A stretch of DNA of 64,000 bases from Phoronis australis. Its lineage: Eukaryota; Phoronida; Phoronidae. This document shows, piece after piece, positions 12,601-21,568 of this stretch. Both the position numbers and the translations under genes were made by a program. Location of the stretch: positions 489,239-553,238 of the forward strand of contig NMRA01000015.1 in the NCBI GenBank assembly GCA_002633005.1, given 5' to 3'. The first letter of the stretch is position 1. Every line of letters begins with the position of its first letter. The notes under the pieces were generated by a model, which worked only from the letters and a program-made list of their open reading frames with translations, did no database searches and was not told the origin of the DNA.

Positions 12601-15086
12601 TCATGAGTGAGATTATCTGTTTTTAACATGTTGTCATGAGGCAGTGATCAACATTTCAAGACCTATTATTTGACTGTAGAAGTCATTCAAATGTTTCAGA
12701 TTTCAGTGAACCGCTACAGATACCAGGTGGCAGTAGTGGTGGTGGTACCAATACCTTCGTACCCAGAGAGGATGGGTTAGCTATGATTATGTCCATGGGG
12801 TTCACACAGCCTCAGGCCACCAAGGCACTCAAGGCCACGGTAAGAGAAGCATTGTCACGCCCCTGTCACAGTAGCTATTTATCGGCAGTGTGTGTTTTTT
12901 ATATTTCTTTTTCTTAACAGATAGTAAGTAGAAATTTTATCTGAAGGTGTCACATCAAAGCAGACTGGATTTGGTTGCTGGATAATAAGACTGATTAAAC
13001 GCACGACTGTGTAATAAGACTGGTTGAACACATGTTGGTGTTGTAAGACTGGTTAAACACGCGACTATGTAGTAGGACTGGTTAAACACACGATAGTGTA
13101 GTAAGACTGGTTAAATACACAATGGTGTACTAAGACTAGTTGAACACACAACTGTGTATTTAGAGTAGTTAAACACACGACTGCAGTAAGACTGGTTAAT
13201 CACACGATTGCGTAATAAGAGTGGTTAAACACACATCTGTGTTGTCTTTTGGCTAATTTGATGCTGGCTCATTCATATCCATAGTATTCGCGTCTATCCT
13301 CAGGAGTATTTGTGTAGCGCAAATTTGACGGCAGGCCTTTGTCGTGGGTACATTCATAACAAGGTACAAAAAGATGGCTATATTTCAAGACTGGTCACGT
13401 CTGGTCTGGGTCATCTTCATGCAAAAGTAAAATGAAGGTAGACGAACATTTGCAAATTTAAAGAAGGTTGCATCAAAACTAGTGAAGGGACATCACTGTC
13501 GTGTGTTTTAACTCATTTTGTGTGCACAAATGAAGAGCAGTTACCAAATTATTCTGGAAATAGACATTCAAAATTATGGCACAACCTTTTAGGACAACAA
13601 CGTGGAGAGAGCGGCTGATTGGATCTTCAATCACATGGATGAGTTGGATGCACCAGATGAACCTCAACAGAGTGCGCCGGTGTCTCGGTTCAGGGATGGG
13701 TCAGGAAGTATGTTTAGACTCAGTTATGTAGATGCCAGAATCTCACAAAAGATGCTATTGCGGTTATGTGCTTCGTTTGTAGTACACAGTGATATCCTTC
13801 GAAGTTTTGCTTGATCTTGTGTTTGTAGTAGGTGGCGATATCTCTGGAGGTCTTCCATAATCATGTGTTTGTAGTAGGCCTAAGTGGTGATATCTCTCGA
13901 AGTTTTGCTTGATCTTGTGTTTGTAGTAGGTGGCGATATCTCTGGAGGTCTTCCTTAATTTTGTGTTTGTAGTAAGTGGTGATATCTCTCGAAGTTTTGC
14001 TTGATCTTGTGTTTGTAGTAGGTGGCGATATCTCTGGAGGTCTTCCTTAATCTTGTGTTTGTAGTAAGTGGTGATATCTCGTGAAGTTTTGCTTGATCTT
14101 GTGTTTGTAGTAGGTGGCGATATCTCTGGAGGTCTTCCATATTCTTGTGTTTGTAGTAATTGGTGATATCTCTCGAAGTTTTGCTTGATCTTGTGTTTGT
14201 AGTAGGTGGCGATATCTCTGGAGGTCTTCCTTAATCTTGTGTTTGTAGTAGGTGGTGATATCTCGCGAAGTCTTGCTCGATCTTGTGATTTAGCGAGGCT
14301 TTCAGTATTTTGATCCATGAACACTGAATACTGTTCTAAAATCTCCCCACTTTGTCTTACCATGGAACCAAGTGACACTTTCTCTTGTACTTTTGTGTAA
14401 AAGATAAATATCTTGTACTGAATATTTAAGACTGCTGTAAATCTACCTTCTGTTAAAAACAATAGTGATCTCAGTTTACTCCATCCTTGTAGCTTCAGTT
14501 GACTCTAGTGTGACCTCATTTCGTTCCATCCTTATAGCTTCAGTTGACACTAGAGTGGCCTCAGATTGTTCAATCCTGGTAGCTTCAGTTGACCCTAGTG
14601 TGACCTCAGTTGACATTAGTGTGACCTCAGTTGACCCTAATGTGACCTCAGTTGACCCTAGTTTGACCTCCGACATTCTCTTACAGATGGAGGCTCCACA
14701 AATTTTCAAAAAAAATGAACAAAGTTTGTCACAATTCAAGAGTTTCATTGAACTTTGAAAATCGTGAAGAAAATCAGTAAACGTTTATCTTAATCTTTAG
14801 ATAATAAGCATGAGATTCTGTAACTGATGGTTCAACAAGAAGATGTTATTTGATTTTTTATCTTAATCTAGTGTTGGAAGCTACTGTACTTCATGGTGTT
14901 GTTCAATTTTCAGGGTATCAACTGGTCGCCTTCATCAGTCACATGGGTACGTCGACTCTGGTCGGACATTATGTCTGTCACATCTTGAAGGAGGGACGAT
15001 GGATTATTTACAACGATGAAAAGGTAGCCTTGTCAGAGCATCCCCCTAAAGACCTAGCCTACCTGTATGTGTACCAGCGACTATGA
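405..15086 (+). CDS. USP5: Ubiquitin carboxyl-terminal hydrolase 5/13 (isopeptidase T), 3' portion, 15 exons
   Basis: Cysteine protease of the USP family that disassembles unanchored polyubiquitin chains in cytosol and nucleus. Joined exons: 405-640, 1173-1267, 1532-1725, 3090-3161, 3846-3915, 4689-4811, 5983-6136, 6869-6926, 8167-8289, 8626-8714, 9779-9889, 11720-11863, 12700-12839, 13593-13707, 14914-15086. All introns are GT..AG and all phases join without a frameshift, giving 631 residues. Domain order is UBP zinc finger, Cys box ([16 protein letters not shown]), QQDA box, inserted UBA1 and UBA2, and His box ([18 protein letters not shown]), as in human USP5 (about 858 aa). The first roughly 180 residues lie left of the window. 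The linker before UBA1 is shorter than in human USP5 as I remember it. A single ancestral USP5/USP13 gene is likely, so the symbol is by family. Introns hold the arrays listed separately and nothing else I recognise. Confidence 0.95.
1173..1267 (+). CDS. USP5: USP5 exon: acidic segment after the zinc finger
   Basis: It encodes the end of the UBP finger and linker, including [20 protein letters not shown], closely matching human USP5/USP13 at this place. The donor is GTAGGC at 1268 and the exon ends in phase 0. Confidence 0.93.
1532..1725 (+). CDS. USP5: USP5 exon: catalytic Cys box
   Basis: It encodes the start of the USP catalytic core. [20 protein letters not shown] contains the nucleophilic Cys in the usual N-x-G-N-S-C-Y-L context. 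The reading frame is open upstream to about 1349, but alignment to the family and the TTTCAG acceptor fix the start at 1532. The donor GTAAG is at 1726. Confidence 0.95.
1813..2046. repeat. 17-bp tandem repeat, about 13 copies
   Basis: The unit is close to GTCATCAGTCTTCATGA with variation at the last bases. It lies in the USP5 intron after the Cys-box exon, about 215 bp left of a second, unrelated array. Confidence 0.9.
2262..2765. repeat. 24-bp minisatellite, about 21 copies
   Basis: The unit contains GTAGCTGTCCTGTGTACTGT followed by GTCA; variants alternate CCTG, TGTG and TCTG. Because 24 is a multiple of three and few stop codons occur, long open frames of 170-200 codons appear on both strands; these are artefacts, not genes. 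Confidence 0.97.
3090..3161 (+). CDS. USP5: USP5 exon (catalytic core)
   Basis: A short exon encoding [20 protein letters not shown], the counterpart of the human stretch after FQRKYV. It is the least conserved core exon but has a correct phase on both sides. The acceptor AG is at 3088-3089 and the donor is GTAAG. Confidence 0.88.
3294..3412. repeat. Imperfect repeat, about 3 copies
   Basis: Three diverged units share CAGTTCAAG followed by CTTTAATATTTAA and AATC(A/T). It lies in the USP5 intron between 3162 and 3845. Confidence 0.7.
3846..3915 (+). CDS. USP5: USP5 exon ([13 protein letters not shown])
   Basis: It encodes [19 protein letters not shown], nearly identical to the human KLGHGLLSGEYSKP segment. 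The acceptor TGCAG ends at 3845 and the donor GTGAG starts at 3916. Confidence 0.92.
4689..4811 (+). CDS. USP5: USP5 exon: QQDA box
   Basis: It encodes [19 protein letters not shown] followed by the QQDAQE box typical of USP core folds. The donor GTGGGT at 4812 is followed about 36 bases later by a near-copy of the same junction (GAGGTGGGTGT), a second possible 5' splice site that would add 12 in-frame codons. Confidence 0.92.
5040..5230. repeat. 40-bp tandem repeat, about 4.8 copies
   Basis: The unit contains TACACTGTAATCTGAATGTA and CAAAGCCTCTCCCTGGTG. Copies are nearly identical, suggesting recent expansion. USP5 intron after the QQDA exon. Confidence 0.93.
5983..6136 (+). CDS. USP5: USP5 exon (RNCR to AAINK)
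   Basis: It encodes the stretch beginning RNCRGSLNP and ending [13 protein letters not shown], aligning with human RNCRSSENP to MQLPVPMDAALNK. It is 154 nt and ends in phase 1. Confidence 0.93.
6869..6926 (+). CDS. USP5: USP5 short exon ([13 protein letters not shown])
   Basis: A 58-nt exon encoding a charged helical linker ([15 protein letters not shown]), matching human LLEYEEKKRQAEEE in position and character. Phase 1 in and phase 2 out agree with its neighbours. Confidence 0.9.
7046..7822 (+). repeat. Dispersed repeat, copy 1 (about 0.78 kb), in a USP5 intron
   Basis: It opens with ATGCTTCCACGTATTTATAT and closes with GTGCATTCGTGGGCGCATTT followed by CAACGCTCCACG. Inside, blocks with CTAGTGG(C/G)(A/C)ATTTT recur several times. 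The same ends and blocks occur at 17890-19222 and, inverted, at 55481-56038. No coding potential is seen, so it is probably a non-autonomous element. The exact ends were judged by comparing the three copies by eye. Confidence 0.85.
8167..8289 (+). CDS. USP5: USP5 exon ([20 protein letters not shown])
   Basis: It encodes [19 protein letters not shown] and [14 protein letters not shown], close to human LVRAQVPFSSCLEAYGAPE. The acceptor CCCAG ends at 8166 and the donor GTGAGT begins at 8290. Confidence 0.94.
8626..8714 (+). CDS. USP5: USP5 exon ([12 protein letters not shown])
   Basis: It encodes [18 protein letters not shown] then DWTPKKL, a highly conserved core strand of USP5/13. The acceptor TTCAG ends at 8625 and the donor is GTAAGT at 8715. 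Confidence 0.95.
9779..9889 (+). CDS. USP5: USP5 exon: end of first core half, Gln-rich linker
   Basis: It encodes [20 protein letters not shown] and a Pro/Gln-rich tail (APQPQQQ) leading to the UBA insertion. The human linker that follows is longer; here the next coding exon starts directly at UBA1. The donor is the weaker GTTTGT. Confidence 0.9.
10040..10323. repeat. 53-bp minisatellite, about 5.4 copies, each ending in a splice-acceptor-like tract
   Basis: Each unit has GGCTAACATCCATGGAGATA and ends TTTGTCTTCCTTCACAG, a pyrimidine tract plus CAG. One copy has CATAG and the first copy is degenerate. It lies in the USP5 intron between the Gln-rich linker exon and UBA1. Confidence 0.93.
11167..11240. 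repeat. Two-copy direct repeat
   Basis: CTGGCCACAGCAACTCTTAC occurs twice, 36 bp apart, followed each time by a TGTCTGTGTC tail. Confidence 0.75.
11720..11863 (+). CDS. USP5: USP5 exon: UBA1 domain
   Basis: It encodes a ubiquitin-associated domain with [18 protein letters not shown] and [16 protein letters not shown], showing the MGF loop and the C-terminal helix. The acceptor AG is at 11718-11719; phases are 1 in and 1 out. Confidence 0.95.
12321..12550. repeat. 39-bp tandem repeat, about 6 copies
   Basis: The unit contains GATGATGTCACTCAGGCACT and GACTGTATTGTTTACCAA. One copy lacks a GAT. USP5 intron between the UBA1 and UBA2 exons. Confidence 0.93.
12700..12839 (+). CDS. USP5: USP5 exon: first half of UBA2
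   Basis: It encodes a Gly/Ser-rich linker ([12 protein letters not shown]) followed by the start of UBA2 ([20 protein letters not shown]). It ends in phase 0 before GTAAGA. Confidence 0.94.
12984..13242. repeat. About 29-bp tandem repeat, about 9 copies
   Basis: Diverged units sharing TAAGACTGGTTAAACACACG with variable spacing. It occupies the first part of the intron that splits UBA2. Confidence 0.85.
13593..13707 (+). CDS. USP5: USP5 exon: second half of UBA2
   Basis: It encodes [19 protein letters not shown], the last helix of UBA2, then a linker to the His box (VSRFRDGSG). The donor is GTATGT at 13708. Confidence 0.94.
13785..14288. repeat. 46-bp tandem repeat with alternating A/B units (92-bp higher order), about 11 copies
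   Basis: A-type units carry CTCGAAGTTTTGCTTGATC and B-type units carry CTGGAGGTCTTCCTTAATC; both end in TTGTGTTTGTAGTA and GTGG. The strict A-B alternation indicates expansion of a dimer. The - strand frame is open for 232 codons for this reason. It starts about 80 bp after the UBA2 exon donor. Confidence 0.93.
14478..14675. repeat. 21-bp and compound tandem repeat
   Basis: Units of the type GACCTCAGTTGACCCTAGTGT repeat, preceded by longer units with CTTCAGTTGAC and CCATCCTT. It lies in the last USP5 intron. Confidence 0.85.
14914..15086 (+). CDS. USP5: USP5 last exon: catalytic His box and stop
   Basis: It encodes [17 protein letters not shown] then [18 protein letters not shown] with the catalytic His, and [12 protein letters not shown] before TGA at 15084-15086. 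The C-terminus has the same length as USP5 within two residues. Confidence 0.96.
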
Positions 15087-17640
15087 TCAGTGCTCAATGG
15101 TTAGTTTACTCATCAACACGTCTCAAAGTCGGGTTTCCGTGCGTGTGAAATCGCGTGCAATATCTCTTGTACCAAATTACTCTGTGTGCTTAAAGATAAT
15201 ATCTGAGCCTCTTTGTTTAACCACGAGTGGTTGATTTCAATTTGTTTTTGTGGGATATTGGTGGTTATGAGTTAGAATTGGAATCACCACCTCTTGCTTC
15301 AAGTCCAACCGACACAAAATCAGCGACACTGGTGTCAAAACTTAAGTTTTCATTTAGATCACAACTTGTTCCTTACTCTGGTAAAAGCGATTGTGAACAC
15401 GTGTTCCATCCAAGAACCACACTTTTGATTTAGCCCACTTAATGCCATAAACTTGGTCTAAACTTGTACATGACTCAGATGGCTGATAGTTCTGTATTTG
15501 CTGAGATCATGCTTGGTGCATGAAATGACACACTATGACAAGCCAACTTGTAGAGCCTAGTCTCAGCTTGACACAGTATGACAAGCCAACTTGTAGAGTC
15601 TGATCTCAACTTGACACACTATGACGAGCTAACTTGCAGAGCCTGTCTAAACTTGACACACTGTGACAAGCTAACTTGTACAGCCTGATCTCAACTTGAC
15701 ACACTATGACAAGTCAACTTGTACAGCCTGATCCTAAGCAGTAACAAACTGCAACTTCTTGCAAAGCCTTGAAATCATCTCCAGTGTGACTGAGGAATAA
15801 TTTGAGGCCAATTTCTTAACTGTAATTGTTTTAAATCAATAGTTTTTGAGATGGAAGGCTTGTTGATGGCTAATTTAAGGTTATTTAAGACCTTAATAAA
15901 CGACCTCAACTCTTAAGTCAAATTTCGAAAAAACTATGCTTTGTCAACCATTAAAAGTATATATTTTCTGAAACGAGAAAAATCAAGGAATCTAAAAATA
16001 TGCTTTTTACTAATGTGTCTCTGTTATTGTCACGTGACCATGTTGATTGACAAACCAAAATTTTTTTGATATTTGACTAAAGAGTTGATGCATTTATTAA
16101 AGTCGCAGATAACCTTAAAAGGGATTGGGAAGAATTGACACTTTGAATTTGTGAAAGACTCTGAGCCCTGATAAGTTGTCATTGGATGTGCTGAAAGCAA
16201 TATGACTGTTAGTCTAGCTCCCTGAGTGACTAGATGGCACTCTTAGTTGATGGATAGCCAGTTCTCTGGAAAACTGTGTTGTCGATTGGTGGTTTGCCCA
16301 TTAGGACTTGTAAACCACTCCTCCAGTCTTATTTGATCAAAGTGATAGCTTAGATTGGCATGTCACTTAGAGGTGTCCTCCCTCTGAATAACAGGCATCA
16401 AACTGGTTCTCAAAATCTGGGGCTCCTGCAAGTGATTATTGCTTTATATCTTTGATTTTTAATGGCACAAACTTATCAATATTATTGATGGAGATGGTCT
16501 TAAAGTAAGAATGGACTATGGTCGAATGTACATCGATTGAATTGTTTCATTCTTCTACAAATTTCTGTTGTCTCATTTGTAATCAGCTGCCTATGACTGT
16601 CTTATCCATAACCAGGCAAGACCTCCATTTTTTAATAATATGGCCCTTGTTTTTTGTTCCACTGTGCTGTAAATGACCGGAGAGAATGTTACTTTATTTT
16701 TATTGTTTTGCAAAAACTGCACTGGATTTCTGACTCCAGTTGATTTGTCAAACAACTCCTGCTAATAGTATCTAAATGTGACTTAGTGCTCTATCTAAAT
16801 GTCAGTTAGTACTTTAGTCAAATAAAAAGTTTTCATTGTCTGCACAATTTGAAATTATCCTAGTTGGCGATACAACAATGAATGTTTTGTCACATGTGCT
16901 ACTGTTTTTTGTATCTAAAATTAAAAATCATATTAACAGAATATAACGAGCCGTCATTGGTCATTTTTTCTCCATTCATGCTCATGAATATTCATTTGCA
17001 CACCACTAACTTGGGGGCCTTGGTAGGGTTTCAAATACCAAGTATTTTTCTGAAAAAGCAAGATCTTATAAAACCGCGCAGTGAAAGACGGTATGCTTGA
17101 GAGCTTGCTAGCATATCCTATCAAGATGCCGTCTATCCTGGTTCTGTCCTCAAGCTTGTAGTCAGCTATGACAAATGTTAATTCTTTAGACTACAGAATA
17201 CATAAAACACTGTTTGTTATTTTGTATTATTCTGATCATTGTGGATTATTGTAAACAGCCTAGTTGTAGAGTAACCCAAAGACCAGTGTGTAGTCTGTAG
17301 GGCAAGGTTTAAATCAAGGCTGCAGGAACACCATGGCAGTATACAGTGAGAGTGAGGTTATAAAGGTGTGGCCATTACCAAGGGTAGTTGAGAGTAAATG
17401 ACTTCTAGTGTGAGGAGGCTGCCAATCTTGTTGGGGGGGTGAGCCTTCCTTGCTAAGTTGTTGGGCGTCATCTTTATGGCCAATGGTTAGCCAGAATAGA
17501 TTAGAAATGTCTAGTCTCTACTATGATCTTGTTTAAGTGGCCGCTGGTTTAGGGTCTGTGATAAAACTGTCCAAGGTTTCATTAATATTTGATTCTTTTT
17601 GGTGGTGTCCTAATATGGTGATAATTTGTGAGCTCCAAAA
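15087..17640 (+). other. USP5 3' flank / probable 3' UTR
   Basis: No coding sequence is recognised here. The region is CpG-poor and contains a roughly 43-bp array (listed separately) and otherwise unique AT-rich DNA. Its composition matches USP5 introns rather than the TLX domain, consistent with being transcribed 3' UTR. Confidence 0.5.
15503..15745. repeat. About 43-bp tandem repeat, 5 copies
   Basis: Units share GACACACTATGACAAGCCAA then CTTGTAGAGCCTGATCTCAA. It lies 0.4 kb after the USP5 stop, probably in its 3' UTR. Confidence 0.9.
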
Positions 17641-17761
17641 CACTGTTGCGCTGTCTCTGTTGTACGGTCACTGTTGTACGGTCACTGTTGCACAGTCACT
17701 GTTGTACAGACACTGTTGTACAGTCACTGTTGTACAGTCACTATAGCGTTGTCCAAATAAA
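16821..17761 (+). promoter_or_regulatory. Candidate USP5 polyadenylation signals
   Basis: Two AATAAA hexamers lie on the + strand at 16821-16826 and 17756-17761. The second is followed by CA-ending A-rich sequence and a GT-rich stretch, as expected for a cleavage site. Either would give a 1.7-2.7 kb 3' UTR. Inference only; no transcript evidence. Confidence 0.35.
17641..17742. repeat. 14-bp tandem repeat, about 7 copies
   Basis: The unit is TGTTGTACAGTCAC with minor changes. It ends 14 bp before the AATAAA at 17756. Confidence 0.9.
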
Positions 17762-17889
17762 CCATTTACAAACAAAAATCTGTTGCTTGTATTGATTGAA
17801 CCTATCGAAAAGTCGTGTATTAGAAGGATTTTGTATATTCATTCTGACTCTTAATTATATTGTTTTCGTTCTCAACAAGGTTAATTTTT

Positions 17890-19222
17890 TATGCGCCCAC
17901 ATATTTATATGTGGACACATTATGCCGTCATCTCCGTCTGTCCGTCCGGTGTCCGTCCGTCCGGTGTCCGTCCGTCCGGTGTCCGTCCGTCCGGTGTCCG
18001 TCCGTCCGGCATCCGTCTGGCATCTGCTGCTCTATCTCCAAAACCTTTTGACATACGTTCATGAAATTTGGCACATATGTTCCATTCATAAATGGGACAA
18101 CACGAGCGAACTTTCGGACGGATCCGACTACCGGTGTGCCCCCTAATGGCAATTTTAGTTTTTTACGCTTACCTTTGTATCTTCAAAAGTCCTTAACGGA
18201 TTTTCATGAAATTTGGTATGTAGGCACCTATTAGTGAGATGACGCTATCCTCTCGTTTTCGGATGGATTCGATGTAGTTTGCGCCACCTAGTGGCCATTG
18301 TTAGTGTTTTTGATTTTTTTGGCATCTACTAATCTATCAATCAAACTGTTTTCAGGATAATTGTGAAAATTGGCATGTATGTTTTTACTATGAAATGGAC
18401 AGCTGACAAGGATTTTCTGACGACTTCGACTACTGGGGCGCCTCCTAGTGGCATTTTTTTTATGCTCATGGCTGTGTCTCCTAAACTGTTTGCAGGATCT
18501 TTACTTAATTTAGCAAGTGTATTTATATGATGTTGACTTCAGACAAGGACGACTTTCAGACAGATCTGACTACTGCTGTGCCCCCTAGTGGCAATTTTAG
18601 TTTTTTACCTTTAACTCTGTATCTTCAAAGGTACTCAACAGATTTTCATAAACTTTAATTATAGGCATCTATTGGTGTGATGACGCTATCTTTCTGTTTT
18701 TGGATGGAGTCGAGGTATTTTGCATCACCTAGTGGCCATTTTTGCTGTTTTCAAATCCTTTCTTTTGGCGTCCACCCCTGTATCAACCAAATCATTTGAA
18801 AATTGGCATATATGTTCTCAGTGTGAAGACGACCTTTGATGATGGTGACTGACTACCGTGGCGCCTCCTAGTGGTAGTTTTGTTTTGCGCCCATAGTTGT
18901 ATCTCCTAAACCCACTGCAGGTTCTTTATTAAATTTAGTAAGTGTATTTATGTGAAGGTAACAACAGACGACTACGACTTTCAGGCGGATCCCACGGACA
19001 CTGTGTCCACTAGTGGCAATTTCGTTTTATTCTGTTTTCCTTTGTTTCTCTGAAGTTCCTTGACAGATTTTCATGAAATATGGTATGTTCCTGTTTTTGA
19101 GTGGATTGCACGTTTTTTGCGCCATCTAGTGGCCATTTTTACGATACAAATAAATAACCCTAAAAGCACACCATTTGCAATGCATTCGTGGGCGCATTTC
19201 AACGCTCCCCGTTGCTCTTGTT
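17890..19222 (+). repeat. Dispersed repeat, copy 2 (about 1.3 kb, longest)
   Basis: It begins ATGCGCCCACATATTTATAT and ends TGCATTCGTGGGCGCATTTC plus AACGCTCCCCGTTGCTCTTG. Outer ends carry an inverted ATGCGCCCAC / GTGGGCGCAT pair. A 15-bp GTCCGTCCGTCCGGT array (about 17935-18010) sits near the 5' end, and CTAGTGGCNATTTT blocks recur along its length. Confidence 0.88.
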
Positions 19223-20324
19223 TTAAACCACAAGGTTTGTAATTTGTGGGATGAAATTGTGGGAATGGATGAATGTCGTGGAATAATAGATAAAGGCCAA
19301 CGTATCAAACAATGGTACCGCGAATATTGTACCAGAGATCTGGAGAAAGTTCTCATTACCGTTTGTGGTCTGACGAAAACTTTAATTTCGCCACGAATTG
19401 GGCTAGAAAGCGGAAGCTGCGCTTCTGTCTCACATGAATGCCTAAAACGGCGTTTCTTGTTTTGAACGTGTTTTCGAAGATCCTTTTGCCATGTTGTAAA
19501 CCATGTAGCGTTGTCCCGCCAAACTCTTTCAGAGACTGCCTACAGCTTGTCCTAACCTTTTGATGGCACGAGCTGGGGACGGGTGGAAACAAAGAACTTT
19601 GACCAAAACATGGCTCGAATGTGAAGCCTCCCCACCTCCGCACCACAGGCGATACCTAAAGTGGCAAAATATCGGCCGCAATTGGTGGCGCGTCCCTACC
19701 GACCCCAGAGGAAAGTGTATCAAAATTTGCTTGTTGATTTTCTTTTACTTTTATTGTGCATCTGTAGTCGTGTATAACACAAAACAAGAAAAAATAAAAT
19801 ACAAAAGTAAACAACCGCTAAACTCCGGACAATAACACAATAAGTGAGTAGGTCTAAAGAATGAAGTTTCAGTTGATAATTTCTGGAATGGTTCGGTTAA
19901 CATATAAAGGCCATCCTGCTGTTGATGTGGCTAACATGAGTCTTAGCTTACAAAATAGGAATACGGATCATGCCTAATGAGTGGAACAGTTACAAAATGT
20001 ACAAAAGATACATCTAGAAATGCACCAATCGACCTGGTTTGGTCTGGATGGTGACGTGTATGAGAAAATCAATGACCCATAGCACTGCAACGTAGCATAT
20101 ATAGATAGAATAAATAGAAACTAACATAAATAATATTACAATTTACAATGTGTTACATCACTCAAATGAAAGATCACATAATTTCGAAAATTTTGTCGAA
20201 TGACTGGAATGTTTTGAATAAAATTAATGTAAATATTCATTGTAAACAATTTGTCAGCGATTGAACACATGTTAATCAAATAGATGTTGGAATGCCGTGC
20301 AGTTACCGACGAATAAAAATATAA

Positions 20325-20554
20325 AATAGCAAAACTAAAACGAGCGTCGGTACTAAAATATATTAAATTATCCCCCACGTTTCGAGCGATGCGCTCTTTG
20401 TTAAGGGTGTGCTACAGACTGCTGAGTATATGTAGATGGATCTAAAATAAAATGGCTGTCTGTAGCACATCCTTGACAAAGAGCGCATCGCTCGAAACGT
20501 GGGGATATTTTAATATATTTTTGTACCGACGCTCGTCGTTTTAGTTTTACTATT
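20325..20554. repeat. Long inverted repeat, arms about 98 bp, loop about 32 bp
   Basis: The left arm (about 20325-20422) and right arm (about 20455-20554) are reverse complements with a few mismatches and one 3-nt indel. Both contain ACGTTTCGAGCGATGCGCTC in opposite orientation. The form is that of a foldback or MITE element. It lies between USP5 and TLX, about 0.75 kb past the TLX stop. Confidence 0.92.
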
Positions 20555-20692
20555 GAACATATTCAGTAAACTTCTGAAACCTGCTACGCTGTGGGATAAT
20601 TTTGGCAGGTATGAAGCACTTTTGGGTTGAAATCAAACTTATTACAACATAAGATCACTTTTTAACAATTGTGTGCAAAGGTACACTACTTT

Positions 20693-20820
20693 GTGAGGAT
20701 GACGTCACATTCGATTTCGTCTCATTCGAATGTCTCGTGTGAGGATGATGTCACATTCGTCTCATTCGAATGTCGCGTGTGAGGATGACGTCACATTCGT
20801 CTCATTCGAATGTCTCGTGA
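20693..20820. repeat. Tandem repeat of CRE-like palindromes, 3 copies
   Basis: Each about 42-48 bp unit has GTGAGGATGACGTCACATTC and then CATTCGAATG, itself a perfect palindrome. Two copies hold the full CRE palindrome TGACGTCA; the middle one has TGATGTCA. It lies about 0.5 kb past the TLX stop. Confidence 0.9.
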
Positions 20821-21299
20821 AGAATTTTCGCATACTAAGAATCTTCACGTATCCTTGTTCCTATATTAGTGCAGTTATGTGTATTTTTATATACATCATT
20901 GCACGTGGTCGTGACTTGTCTATAACTAAATATATTCTTGTGCTTTTAAAAATACATATTATAGTGCTGTTTAGCACTTTTTTTCGTAATACCCTTTCCA
21001 AAATGGCCGGTAAGCACCGCTTCCGGACGTTTTGGATTAAGAAATATCGCACAAAACCTATCGTGTCATTAGGTTGAGAAAATTACGTGGCTATTTTGAG
21101 ATAACAATTTCCTCCAACTGATCGCTAACGGAAATGCAATAAAAACGCTCATTCGGCATTCCTTTGTGATCCCACTTTAAACTCAAAAGGAGCGTTCTTC
21201 TTGTAAAGCTGCGCTGTCCGACGTCTCTTCCTCTTTAAGGTTAAACTTTTGCTTCTAAGAAAAAGAAGCAATTTCAACAGCACAGTCCGACAGTAGTCA

Positions 21300-21568
21300 T
21301 CAAAAGTCGTTCGACTTGTACATATCCACGAGGAGCCGTTCGATAGGAATGCTTCCGATTGTCTTTTTAAAGAAAATTTCCTCAATAGTGGCCGCACTGA
21401 TCGACCGCAGTGTTGGCAGCATGAGTAACAGTTTGCCAAAGCGGAATGGCTGTGTGGGGTAAGCGGCTTGTATGTATTTACTCAGTGTCATCTGCGCCTG
21501 ATCCTGTAACGTGGCTACAGCGTGGAAATCGCGAAGACTCTTCATGTCCGTCGGGGTGCCGTGAAACA
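21300..21568 (-). CDS. NR2E1: TLX exon 7: LBD C-terminus and stop
   Basis: It encodes [53 protein letters not shown] and MYKSNDF, then TGA (complement of 21300-21302). The final residues differ from human MYKSSDI only conservatively. Confidence 0.97.

Noticed and set aside
13764-14462. 232-codon ORF on the - strand
   Set aside because: Lies over the 46-bp array antisense to USP5; repeat translation only.
19560-19835. 91-codon ORF (+), Arg/Trp-rich
   Set aside because: Not recognised; overlaps an equally open frame on the other strand, so likely compositional.
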